Source of the DNA: Streptomyces canus
GTDB taxonomy: Bacteria > Actinomycetota > Actinomycetes > Streptomycetales > Streptomycetaceae
DNA length: 64,000 bases
NCBI RefSeq assembly: GCF_030815415.1
Contig: NZ_JAUSWW010000001.1
Coordinates: forward strand, 7,130,001 to 7,194,000
Reading direction: 5' to 3'
Within the stretch, counting starts at the first letter, position 1. Each line of letters opens with the position of its first letter. The position numbers were made by a program, and so were the translations under genes. Below, in pieces: positions 25,501-33,367 of this stretch. The notes below the pieces were generated by a model that had not been told where the DNA came from, did no database searches, and saw nothing but the letters and a program-made list of their open reading frames with translations.

Positions 25501-26807
25501 CACCCCACCGCCGCCACCTCCCGCTCCAGCACCCCCACTGGCAGCTCCGCCGTCACCACGAACCCGCCCCTCAGGCCCGGGCCCGCCTCCAGTCGGCCGC
25601 CCGCCGCCGCGAGGCGTTCCGCCAGGCCCTTCAGGCCGGTGCCGGCGGAGCCCATCGCGCCCACGCCGCTCACCGCATCCACCCCTCCCGCCCCGCTCAC
25701 CGCACCCACCACCCCCCGCCCGTCATCCACCACCCGCAGCCGCACCCGCTCCGTCGTCCCCTCCACCGCGATCTCGCACCGTGAAGCCCCGCTGTGTCGC
25801 ACCGCGTTGGTGACGGCCTCCCGTACGACCCAGCTCAGCAGGGTCTCCATGTGGGCGGTCAGGGGTGGGCCGGAGTGGCGTACGACGGGTTCGATGGACG
25901 CGGCCTCCAGGGCCGAGCGGGCGCGGTCCAGTTCTGTGCTGAGGCTGCCCTCGCGGTAGCCGGTGACGGCCTCGCGGATCTCGGTGAGTGCCTGGCGGCC
26001 GACGGACTCGATGTCGGTGATCTGGGCGAGGGCCGCGTCCATGTCGCGGCGGGCCAGACGGCGGGCGGCCTCCGACTTGACCACGATCACGGACAGGGTG
26101 TGGCCGAGGAGGTCGTGGAGGTCGCGGGAGAAGCGCAGGCGCTCCTTCTCGACCGCGCGCCGGGCCAGTTCCTCGCGGGCGGCGCGCAGTTCCCGTACCG
26201 CCTCGGAGAGGGACAGGATTGCCGCGGTCACCATCGTCGACAGGAAGGTGGCGTATCCGATGTTCACCGCGTCCCAGCCGTCCTGGACCGCGGAGACGGC
26301 CACCGCGAGTGCGGTGAGGCCGAGCCCGGTCCGGCCGAGCCAGGGGCCCCGGGTCACGGCGCCCGTGGCCAGGCCGAGCAGGGGGAAGAAGTACAGCCAG
26401 TTGCCGCCGTAGCCGATGGCCAGGGCGCAGGTGACCACGCCCATCAGGACGAGCGCGACCCGGGTCGAGCGGGCCTCGCGCTTCTCCTTCACGAAGGCGC
26501 GGAAGACGACGTAGATGTAGAGGGAGTTGAAGGCGAGCAGGCCGAGGGCGCCGAGCCATGGCTGGGGTGTTCCGGCCTGGAAGATGTTGGAGAAGGCGCC
26601 CATTCCCATCAGCAGCCAGGGCAGGAGGGAGAAGCCGGTGGGCGGTGGGCCCGGGTCCTCGACCGGCACGCCGGTTTCGCGGGCGGTGCGCTGGTCGGCC
26701 TTGAAGCGTTCCATGTCCGACTTCCAGTCCGCCCGCGCCGCCTGCCACGCGTCCGTACGGCACGACGCCTTGCGCCACCACGACCGGTTCCCGCTGCCTT
26801 GTGTCAT
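25500..26807 (-). CDS. NarL-type sensor histidine kinase
   Basis: 435 residues. Five to six membrane helices (FSLLPWLLMGMGAFSNI to YATFLSTMVTAAILSLSE, about 55-205) are followed by a HisKA_3 domain with phospho-acceptor His in RFSRDLHDLLGHTLSVIVV (about 235-253). The HATPase domain carries an N box (REAVTNAVRHSG), G1 (RVVDDGRGV) and GTGLKGLAERLAAAGG. It should autophosphorylate and pass the phosphate to the LuxR-type regulator at 23712-24345, now frameshifted and separated by 1.15 kb. The signal is unknown. ATG 26807. Confidence 0.9.
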   Translation of the reverse strand: MTQGSGNRSWWRKASCRTDAWQAARADWKSDMERFKADQRTARETGVPVEDPGPPPTGFSLLPWLLMGMGAFSNIFQAGTPQPWLGALGLLAFNSLYIYVVFRAFVKEKREARSTRVALVLMGVVTCALAIGYGGNWLYFFPLLGLATGAVTRGPWLGRTGLGLTALAVAVSAVQDGWDAVNIGYATFLSTMVTAAILSLSEAVRELRAAREELARRAVEKERLRFSRDLHDLLGHTLSVIVVKSEAARRLARRDMDAALAQITDIESVGRQALTEIREAVTGYREGSLSTELDRARSALEAASIEPVVRHSGPPLTAHMETLLSWVVREAVTNAVRHSGASRCEIAVEGTTERVRLRVVDDGRGVVGAVSGAGGVDAVSGVGAMGSAGTGLKGLAERLAAAGGRLEAGPGLRGGFVVTAELPVGVLEREVAAVG

Positions 26808-26954
26808 GGCTCCCACGCTACGAACCCGCCCACGTGCGCGGCAGAGGGACATGTACGGAATCCGGCAGTACAAATGTCACGGGCCCCGGCATCTGACATG
26901 CCGTCAGTAGTCTTCACAACTTCTGAGAGCTGGGCTATACAGGGGTCGCCGTAC

Positions 26955-26972
26955 TGGAACGCGTTCTAGAAC
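26955..26972. promoter_or_regulatory. KstR-type operator (perfect) overlapping a second palindrome
   Basis: TGGAACGCGTTCTA (26955-26968) matches TNNAACNNGTTNNA exactly and overlaps GTTCTAGAAC (26963-26972), a perfect 10-bp palindrome. It is 93 nt before the MaoC gene start and on the likely promoter of the 27-30 kb operon, linking it to the KstR-like repressor. Confidence 0.72.
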
Positions 26973-26998
26973 GAGCGCGGAGGCACGGACCCGTGAAC

Positions 26999-27040
26999 GA
27001 CCTCGGTGCGGCCGACGGTGCGGACGGTCGCACCGAGGTC
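26999..27040 (+). promoter_or_regulatory. Perfect 12-bp stem-loop in the MaoC operon leader
   Basis: Arms GACCTCGGTGCG (26999-27010) and CGCACCGAGGTC (27029-27040) pair perfectly around an 18-nt loop. The hairpin lies between the operator and the ribosome site AGGAG (27051-27055). It could act as an attenuator, an mRNA-stability element or a second protein-binding site. Confidence 0.6.
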
Positions 27041-27060
27041 TCTGAGCCCCCAGGAGCCCC

Positions 27061-27918
27061 ATGCCCATCGACGCCGCAAAGGCAGTGGCCGCCGAACCCC
27101 GGACGGGCGAGATCGCCTGGAACTCCAAGGACGTGCAGCTCTACCACCTCGGCATCGGAGCAGGCGTCCCGGCGACGGACCCGGACGAGCTGCGCTACAC
27201 CCTCGAGTCGAGGCTGCACGTCCTGCCGAGCTTCGCCACCGTCGCCGGTTCCGGCTCGCCCGGTGTGATCAGCGGTCTGTCCATGCCCGGCATCGAGGTC
27301 GACCTCGCCAAGGTCCTGCACGGCGGCCAGTCGCTGACCATCCACCGCCCCCTGCCCGCCGAGGGCACCGCCACCGCCACCGGCCGTATCGCCGCGGTCT
27401 ACGACAAGGGCAAGGCCGCCGTCCTCGTCATGCGCACCGAAGTCGCCGACGCCGACGGCCCGTTGTGGACCAACGACGCGCAGATCTTCGTACGGGGGGA
27501 AGGGGGCTGGGGCGGCGACCGGGGGCCGTCCGGCCGCCTCGACCCGCCCTCCGGCGAGCCCGACCGGGTCGTCGAGCGGGCCGTCCGTGCGGACCAGGCC
27601 CTGCTCTACCGCCTCTCCGGCGACTGGAACCCGCTGCACGCCGACCCCGAGTTCGCCAAGGTCGCCGGGTTCGAGCGGCCCATCCTGCACGGGCTGTGCA
27701 CCTACGGCATCACCCTCAAGGCGGTCGTCGACACCGTGCTGGGCGGCGACGTGGCGCGGGTGCGGTCCTACGTCACCCGGTTCGCCGGGGTCGTCTACCC
27801 GGGGGAGACCCTGCGCATCCGGATGTGGGAACAGCCGGGCGCCGTACGGGTCGCCGTGAGCGCTGTGGAGCGGGACGACGCGCCCGTCCTCGCCGACACC
27901 GTCGTCGAACACACCTGA
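27061..27918 (+). CDS. MaoC-type (R)-specific enoyl-CoA hydratase (hydratase 2 form)
   Basis: A 285-residue double hot-dog protein. The C-terminal half has the full hydratase-2 motif YRLSGDWNPLHADPEFAKVA (about 180-199) with catalytic Asp and His, then FERPILHGLCTYG. The N-terminal half is the degenerate hot dog. Such enzymes hydrate enoyl-CoA thioesters in peroxisome-type or steroid side-chain beta-oxidation; mycobacterial members lie in the KstR regulon. ATG 27061 after AGGAGCCCC. First gene of an operon with an alcohol dehydrogenase and an SDR, under a KstR-type box. Confidence 0.9.
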   Translation: MPIDAAKAVAAEPRTGEIAWNSKDVQLYHLGIGAGVPATDPDELRYTLESRLHVLPSFATVAGSGSPGVISGLSMPGIEVDLAKVLHGGQSLTIHRPLPAEGTATATGRIAAVYDKGKAAVLVMRTEVADADGPLWTNDAQIFVRGEGGWGGDRGPSGRLDPPSGEPDRVVERAVRADQALLYRLSGDWNPLHADPEFAKVAGFERPILHGLCTYGITLKAVVDTVLGGDVARVRSYVTRFAGVVYPGETLRIRMWEQPGAVRVAVSAVERDDAPVLADTVVEHT

Positions 27919-27947
27919 GCACACCAGCCGTTGAGGGGAGCCGCACC

Positions 27948-29024
27948 ATGCGCGCAGCCGTACTGCACGAGATCGGCCAGGACAAGCTGGAGGTCCTCGA
28001 CGACGTCGAGGCGGTGGGGTTCGGTCCCGGAAAGGTCAGGATCAGGGTGCGGGCCGCGGGGCTGTGCCACTCGGATCTGTCCGGGATGAGCGGCGTGCTG
28101 CCGCAGCCCGCGCCCTTCGTGCCCGGTCACGAGGGCGCGGGGGAGATCCTCGAAGTCGGGGAGGGCGTCGGCCACTTGAAGGCCGGTGACCGGGTCGTCG
28201 TCTGCTGGCTGCCCGCCTGCGGCGCGTGTCCGGCGTGCAAGCGCGGCCAGACCGAGCTGTGTCTGGCCGGGTTCATGAACGCCGGCACCCCCAACTTCAG
28301 GCGCCCCGCCGGAGACGTCTTCGGCATGGCCGGCACCGGCACCTTCACCGAGGAGGTCGTCGTCGACGCGGGCTGCGCGGTGCCGATCCCCGACGACGTG
28401 CCCTTCGACATCGCCGCGCTGATCGGCTGCGGAGTCACCACGGGCCTCGGCGCCGCCCTCAACACCGCCGACGTACAGGCCGGTTCGTCCGTCGCCGTCA
28501 TCGGCTGCGGCGGCGTCGGCATCTCCGCGATCCAGGGCGCCCGGCTCAAGGGCGCGGCGGAGATCGTGGCCGTCGACCCGGTGCTCTCCCGCCGGGAATC
28601 CGCCCTCAAGTTCGGTGCCACCAGGGCCGTTTCCCCCGACGAGCTGGCCGACGCCAAGCAACAGGTCACCGCGGGCGAGGGCTTCGACTACGTCTTCGAG
28701 GTCGTCGGGAAGTCGGCCACGGCACGCACCGCGTACGACACCACCCGGCGCGGCGGCACCCTGGTCGTCGTCGGCGCGGGCGCCATGGACGACAACCTCC
28801 AGCTCAACATGTTCGAGCTGTTCTTCGACGAGAAGCGGATCCTGCCGTCCATGTACGGCGGCGGTGACGTCATGACCTCCTACGAGCGGACCATCGCCCT
28901 GTGGCGGGCGGGCCGCGTCGACCTGGCGGGCCTGATCACCCACCGTGTCCCGCTGTCCGACATCAACGAGGCCCTGGACCAGATGCGCACCGGCACCTCG
29001 CTGCGCACCTGCATAGAGATCTGA
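27948..29024 (+). CDS. Zinc-dependent medium-chain alcohol dehydrogenase
   Basis: 358 residues. Catalytic zinc ligands are in AAGLCHSDLSG (Cys, about 38) and VPGHEGAGEI (His-Glu, about 62), with the Cys of LIGCGVTTG as the third. The structural-zinc lobe is CGACPACKRGQTELC (about 91-105). The NAD-binding Rossmann turn is VAVIGCGGVGISAIQGA (about 182-198). It belongs to the class III-like MDR group (mycothiol/alcohol-dependent type), with NAD preference likely (IVAVD at the end of beta-2). It follows the MaoC gene by 29 nt and precedes an SDR by 12 nt, so a joint role in oxidising hydroxy intermediates is likely. Confidence 0.92.
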   Translation: MRAAVLHEIGQDKLEVLDDVEAVGFGPGKVRIRVRAAGLCHSDLSGMSGVLPQPAPFVPGHEGAGEILEVGEGVGHLKAGDRVVVCWLPACGACPACKRGQTELCLAGFMNAGTPNFRRPAGDVFGMAGTGTFTEEVVVDAGCAVPIPDDVPFDIAALIGCGVTTGLGAALNTADVQAGSSVAVIGCGGVGISAIQGARLKGAAEIVAVDPVLSRRESALKFGATRAVSPDELADAKQQVTAGEGFDYVFEVVGKSATARTAYDTTRRGGTLVVVGAGAMDDNLQLNMFELFFDEKRILPSMYGGGDVMTSYERTIALWRAGRVDLAGLITHRVPLSDINEALDQMRTGTSLRTCIEI

Positions 29025-29036
29025 GGAACTCCGGGT

Positions 29037-29975
29037 ATGACACTGCCACTCGAGGGGCTCTCCGCGATCGTCACCGGCGCCGGACGCGGGCTCGGCCGGG
29101 CCGAGGCGCTCGAACTCGCCCGGCTCGGCGCCGCCGTGGTCGTCAACGACTACGGACAGCCCGGCCGGGACGGCTCCGGCGAGGCCTCCGCGGGCCCCGC
29201 CGAGGAGGTCGCCGCCGAGATCCGCGCGGCGGGCGGCAAGGCGCTCGCCCACACCGGGGACGTCTCCGACTTCCCCCAGGCCCAGCGGCTCGTCCAGTCG
29301 GCCGTCGAGGAGTTCGGCAAGCTCGACATCCTCGTCAACAACGCGGGCATCCTGCGCGACCGCATGGTCTTCTCCATGACCGAGCAGGAATGGGACGCGG
29401 TGATCCGGGTCCACCTCAAGGGTCACTTCAACACGACCCGCTTCGCCGCCGCGCACTGGCGGGAGAGGTCCAAGGCGGCGGGCGGGCCGGTGTACGGGCG
29501 GATCGTGAACACCTCGTCGGAGGCGTTCCTCGCGGGCTCGGCCGGACAGCCCAACTACGCCGCCGCGAAGGGCGGAATCGTCGGGCTCACCACCTCCACG
29601 GCCCTAGCCCTCGCCAAGTACGGCGTCACCGCGAACGTCATCTGCCCGCGCGCCCGCACCCGGATGACCGAGGACGTCTTCGCGGGCCTCGACGCGCCCG
29701 ACGCCGGGCTCGACCCGCTCGCCCCCGAGCATGTCGCCCCGCTCGTCGGTTACTTGGCCTCACCCGCCGCCGCCCGCGTCAACGGCCAATTGCTCGTCTT
29801 ACACGGGGGGATGGTCGCCGTCGTCGAACGACCGCGGGTGCAGGCCAAGTTCGACAGCAAGCAGGAGACCTTCACGTACGACGAACTGGACGCGCTGCTC
29901 ACCCCGCACTACGCGGCGCGGCCCTCGGGGGAGACGTTCGCGGCGGCGGAGGTGCTGGGGCTCAAGCGGGAGTAG
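29037..29975 (+). CDS. SDR-family dehydrogenase (Hsd4A/MFE-like)
   Basis: 312 residues. TGAGRGLGRAEALEL (about 13-27) binds NAD(P), NDYGQPGRDGSGEA and NNAGILRDRMVFSM follow, and the catalytic residues are in NTSSEAFLAGSAGQPNYAAA then KGG (Ser, Tyr, Lys). The C-terminal extension, and the NDYG/ILRDR wording, are typical of the 3-hydroxyacyl-CoA dehydrogenase part of multifunctional enzyme 2 and of mycobacterial Hsd4A. With the MaoC hydratase it would make two successive beta-oxidation steps. ATG 29037. The operon ends here at a strong hairpin. Confidence 0.92.
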   Translation: MTLPLEGLSAIVTGAGRGLGRAEALELARLGAAVVVNDYGQPGRDGSGEASAGPAEEVAAEIRAAGGKALAHTGDVSDFPQAQRLVQSAVEEFGKLDILVNNAGILRDRMVFSMTEQEWDAVIRVHLKGHFNTTRFAAAHWRERSKAAGGPVYGRIVNTSSEAFLAGSAGQPNYAAAKGGIVGLTTSTALALAKYGVTANVICPRARTRMTEDVFAGLDAPDAGLDPLAPEHVAPLVGYLASPAAARVNGQLLVLHGGMVAVVERPRVQAKFDSKQETFTYDELDALLTPHYAARPSGETFAAAEVLGLKRE

Positions 29976-30010
29976 ACACACGGGAGCAGACAAACGGGAG
30001 TGGACATACG

Positions 30011-30048
30011 GAAGGGGTCCGCGTGTCAGCCGACACGCGGACCCCTTC
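30011..30048. terminator. Strong bidirectional terminator
   Basis: A perfect 16-bp stem (GAAGGGGTCCGCGTGT with ACACGCGGACCCCTTC) encloses the 6-nt loop CAGCCG. It lies 35 nt after the SDR stop and 10 nt after the stop of the small minus-strand gene ending at 30058, so it serves both directions. Confidence 0.9.
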
Positions 30049-30057
30049 GTCGTACCG

Positions 30058-30213
30058 TCAGGCAGCCTTTTCGGCTTCCTCGACCGGCTTGCGGTGTCGG
30101 CCACGAGGGGCCGAATCGCCGTCGTGAGCCGAGACCTGCCCCCGGTGCCGGCCGTGGCCGGACGTCTGCTGGACATCGGTGCGCGGCGGCTGAATCGTGC
30201 TTGCGTCGCTCAT
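30058..30213 (-). CDS. 51-residue His/Arg-rich small protein
   Basis: ATG 30213 opens a 51-codon gene reading MSDASTIQPPRTDVQQTSGH, then GRHRGQVSAHDGDSAPRGRH and RKPVEEAEKAA, stop at 30058. A GGGGTGAG ribosome site lies about 9 nt upstream and a strong terminator follows the stop by 9 nt. It is basic in the middle with four His, acidic at the end, with no signal or membrane segment. It fits the pattern of short conserved Streptomyces orphans but I do not know its function. It lies 96 nt downstream of the beta-propeller-like gene on the same strand. Confidence 0.65.
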   Translation of the reverse strand: MSDASTIQPPRTDVQQTSGHGRHRGQVSAHDGDSAPRGRHRKPVEEAEKAA

Positions 30214-30309
30214 CGGAAGAACTCACCCCGTCAACATGATCTTTCTAACAGCCGGGCGAGTTTAACCAACCGACCACGGGGCGAATCCAGGCGGCCACGC
30301 CAACCGGCA

Positions 30310-31566
30310 CTAGTTCGTTACAAGACCACCCAACGGCGTTTTCCCGAGGCCCTTCGACGCCACTTTCCCGAGCGCCTCCAACGGCGCCTTCCCGAGCGGC
30401 ACCGGTCTCAGTACGGCGGGCTCCGGAGGATCCGGTGGCGACGGCCCGTCCGAGTCCGGCCGCCTCCCCGGCGTCGACTCGTCGGCCGTCGCGTCCCGGA
30501 CCGGATCCCCCGGGCCCGCGTCCCCCGTCCTTCCCCCGCCCCCCGCTTCCCCCGTGGGCACCGTCAACTCCGCCACCCCGCACGGCACTTCGTCCGTCGA
30601 GTACGGCAGCCGCAGCACCCCGTCCCGCGTCCACAGCCCGGCGCCCGTCAACCACCCCATGGGCGCCGCGAGATGGTGCACCTGCCGCCCGTTCGGCCGC
30701 CACATGCCGACCCAGCTGCCGGTCGGCCCGTCGATCCGCAGCGCCACCGCACAGTTCTCCGGCGTCAGCACCTGCCCCGGCTGGGCGGCGAACGGCGTCA
30801 CCGCGCACTCGGGCAGCCGCAGGCTCTCCGGGAAACGCACCGGCAGCGTGCTGCCGAGCACCCCCCAGCCGAGCCGCTCCTCACCGGGCGCGTCCGAGCG
30901 GATCAGCAGCAGCCCGCCGTCCGGTTCGGCGAGCAGCAGCCGGTCGTCACTGCCGGCGGAGATCTGCAGCAGCGGCGACATCTCACCGCCCCGCTCCAGA
31001 TCGACCACGATCGTCTTGGTGCACCCCCCGACCTCCCGGTCGAGCGCCAGCATCCGCCCCGCCCGGTCCAGCCATACCCCGCCCGAGCAGCGCCCGGGGA
31101 TCTCCGCGAGATGCTCGGGCCCGAAAGCGCCCCCCGCCACCAGCCACACCGCGGTCGAGTGCCGGCCCGCGGCGAGGGCGTACGCCTTCTCGCCCCCCGG
31201 CGCGGGCGCCAGCAGCCACAGCCGGGTGCCCTCCTCGGGGCACTCGACCGCCCCGAGCGGCAGCTCGCCGGTGGCGGGACCGGTCGGGTAGAGCAGCGAG
31301 AAGTTGTGCCGCCCGTCCGCGAACCGCCTGATCAGAACCCGTCCGTCGCCCATCGGCTGCACCTCGGTGCCCGGCTCCTCCGGCTGGTTGCCGGGCAGCG
31401 GTACCGCGTACGGCTCGGGGCCGTCCAGCGTCCAGCGCTCCGGGAACCAGGAGTCGCCGTCCAGTGTGAGGCGGGCGGCGTACGCGCCGTCCGCGGTGAT
31501 CGTGCAGCCAGCCTGCGGCGTACCGTCCTCGTCCGCCGCCGTGGGCTCGATCGCACAGGCCGTCAT
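30310..31566 (-). CDS. Beta-propeller-like protein of unknown function
   Basis: 418 residues of mainly beta sequence with recurring strand-turn units (GDGRVLIRRFADGRHNFSLL, RHSTAVWLVAGGAFGPEHLA, DDRLLLAEPDGGLLLIRSD, CAVALRIDGPTGSWVGMWR), suggesting a WD40/Kelch-type propeller, followed by a Gly/Pro/Asp-rich flexible tail. No signal peptide: the start MTACAIEPTAADED at ATG 31566 follows GGAGGTGA at 6 nt, a strong ribosome site. Cytoplasmic. I recognise no catalytic motif, and the function is unknown. Confidence 0.72.
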   Translation of the reverse strand: MTACAIEPTAADEDGTPQAGCTITADGAYAARLTLDGDSWFPERWTLDGPEPYAVPLPGNQPEEPGTEVQPMGDGRVLIRRFADGRHNFSLLYPTGPATGELPLGAVECPEEGTRLWLLAPAPGGEKAYALAAGRHSTAVWLVAGGAFGPEHLAEIPGRCSGGVWLDRAGRMLALDREVGGCTKTIVVDLERGGEMSPLLQISAGSDDRLLLAEPDGGLLLIRSDAPGEERLGWGVLGSTLPVRFPESLRLPECAVTPFAAQPGQVLTPENCAVALRIDGPTGSWVGMWRPNGRQVHHLAAPMGWLTGAGLWTRDGVLRLPYSTDEVPCGVAELTVPTGEAGGGGRTGDAGPGDPVRDATADESTPGRRPDSDGPSPPDPPEPAVLRPVPLGKAPLEALGKVASKGLGKTPLGGLVTN

Positions 31567-31754
31567 CGTTCGGTCACCTCCGGCCACGAAGCTAGTTTTC
31601 GCACGCGCGGACGTGGGAGGGGCCGACGACCACTTCACACAAAGAGGTGGCCCAGGAACGATTCGCCTGAGGAAAACGGGACGATTGTGCTGGGCGGGGT
31701 CATCGGGAGCCGGACCGGTACATCGGCACAGACCAGCCAGGTAGCCTTTGCCCC

Positions 31755-32615
31755 GTGCCCCGTCTGTCTGAAGTCATCACCGCGCTGGAGAACCTGTGGC
31801 CCGCCGAGCGGGCCGAGTCCTGGGACGCGGTCGGCACGGTCGTGGGCGACCCCGACCAGGAGGTCTCACGGGTCCTGTTCGCCGTCGACCCGGTCCAGGA
31901 GATCGTCGACGAGGCCGTGAAGCTGGGCGCCGACCTGCTGGTCACCCACCACCCGCTCTATCTGCGCGGTACGACGACGGTCGCGGCGACCCACTTCAAG
32001 GGCCGCGTCGTCCACACGCTCATCAAGAACGACATCGCCCTGCACGTGGCGCACACGAACGCGGACACCGCGGACCCCGGGGTGAGCGACGCGCTCGCGG
32101 GCGCGCTGGACCTCCGGGTCGTACGACCGCTGGTGCCGGACCCCTCCGACAAGGACGGCCGCCGAGGCCTCGGCCGGATCTGCGAGCTGGACCACCCGCT
32201 GCCGCTGAAGGACTTCGCGGCACGGGCCGCCGCCCGGCTCCCCGCCACCGCGCAGGGCATCCGCGTCGCCGGCGACCCCGAGGCGGTCGTCCGCACGGTC
32301 GCCGTCAGCGGCGGCTCCGGCGACAGCCTCTTCGACGTCGTACGCGCCGCGGGCGTCGACGCCTTCCTCACCGCGGACCTCCGCCACCACCCGGCATCCG
32401 AGGCCCGCGCACACACCTCTGTCGCGCTGCTCGACGCCGCGCACTGGGCCACCGAATGGCCCTGGTGCGAGCTGGCCGCGACCCAGCTCGACGAGATCTC
32501 CGACCGCCACGGATGGGGCCTGCGGGTCCACGTCTCCAAGACGGTCACCGACCCCTGGACCGCCCACGCGGCGTCCGCCACCGACACCATCAACTCACTG
32601 GGAGCCCCCAACTGA
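31755..32615 (+). CDS. Nif3-like dinuclear metal-centre protein
   Basis: A 286-residue member of the Nif3/GTP-cyclohydrolase-I-type-2 family, which forms a toroidal hexamer with a dinuclear metal site. Ligands are visible in LLVTHHPLYLRG (His-His, about 64-65), HVAHTNADTADPGVSD, and late in VALLDAAHWATEW (Asp and His). The biochemical role is unresolved in the family. GTG 31755. Its stop overlaps the next start (CTGA), so it is coupled to the zinc-ribbon gene, a pair conserved across actinobacteria. Confidence 0.93.
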   Translation: MPRLSEVITALENLWPAERAESWDAVGTVVGDPDQEVSRVLFAVDPVQEIVDEAVKLGADLLVTHHPLYLRGTTTVAATHFKGRVVHTLIKNDIALHVAHTNADTADPGVSDALAGALDLRVVRPLVPDPSDKDGRRGLGRICELDHPLPLKDFAARAAARLPATAQGIRVAGDPEAVVRTVAVSGGSGDSLFDVVRAAGVDAFLTADLRHHPASEARAHTSVALLDAAHWATEWPWCELAATQLDEISDRHGWGLRVHVSKTVTDPWTAHAASATDTINSLGAPN

Positions 32616-33355
32616 ACGCCGCGCCCGCCGACCAGATCCGCCTCCTCGAGGTCCAGGCCCTCGACGTCCGCCTCCAGCAGCTCGCGCACAAGCGCAAGTC
32701 GCTGCCCGAGCACGCCGAGATCGAGTCGCTGACCAAGGACCACACCCAGCTGCGTGACCTGCTGGTCGCCGCGCAGACCGAGGAGAGCGACACCGCCCGC
32801 GAGCAGACCAAGGCCGAGCAGGACGTGGACCAGGTGCGGCAGCGCGCCACCCGCGACCAGCAGCGCCTGGACTCCGGGGCCGCCACCTCCCCGAAGGACC
32901 TGGAGAACCTCCAGCGCGAGATCACCTCCCTCGCCAAGCGCCAGGGCGACCTGGAGGACATCGTCCTGGAGGTCATGGAGCGCCGGGAGTCCGCGCAGGA
33001 GCGGGTCGCCGAGCTGACCGAGCGGGTCGGCGCGGTGCAGGGCAAGGTCGACGACGCGACGGCCCGCCGCGAGGCCGCGTTCGAGGGCATCGACAACGAG
33101 GTCGCCACCGTCACCAAGGAGCGCGAGGTCATCGCGGGCACGATCCCCGCGGACCTGCTCAAGCTCTACGACAAGCTGCGTGAGCAGCAGGGCGGCATCG
33201 GTGCGGCGAGGCTGTACCAGCGGACCTGCCAGGGCTGCCGCCAGGAGCTGGCGATCACCGACATCAACGAGATCCGCGCGGCCGCGCCGGACACGGTCGT
33301 CCGCTGTGAGAACTGCCGCCGCATCCTGGTGCGTACGTCCGAGTCCGGCCTGTAA
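32612..33355 (+). CDS. Coiled-coil zinc-ribbon protein (C4-type)
   Basis: 247 residues. A long coiled coil (residues about 10-180: LLEVQALDVRLQQLAHKRKS, AEQDVDQVRQRATRDQQRLD, VMERRESAQERVAELTERVG) ends in a zinc ribbon with CQGC (TCQGCRQELAI) and CENC (VRCENCRRIL). The start appears to be CTG 32612, overlapping the Nif3-family stop with GGGAG 7 nt upstream, since alignment of the family (LNAAPADQIRLLEVQALD) begins there. This CT398/SlyX-like actinobacterial group lies between a Nif3-like gene and an RNase H gene. RNA binding is a reasonable inference. Confidence 0.88.
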   Translation: MNAAPADQIRLLEVQALDVRLQQLAHKRKSLPEHAEIESLTKDHTQLRDLLVAAQTEESDTAREQTKAEQDVDQVRQRATRDQQRLDSGAATSPKDLENLQREITSLAKRQGDLEDIVLEVMERRESAQERVAELTERVGAVQGKVDDATARREAAFEGIDNEVATVTKEREVIAGTIPADLLKLYDKLREQQGGIGAARLYQRTCQGCRQELAITDINEIRAAAPDTVVRCENCRRILVRTSESGL

Positions 33356-33367
33356 GGAGCGTCGCGC

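Noticed and set aside
25063..25960. Long plus-strand proline-rich reading frames
   Set aside because: They arise from the minisatellite and the antisense of the kinase gene; no start signals or domain.
26993..27268. 91-codon frame beginning in the MaoC leader hairpin
   Set aside because: It overlaps the real MaoC gene in another frame and has no ribosome site.
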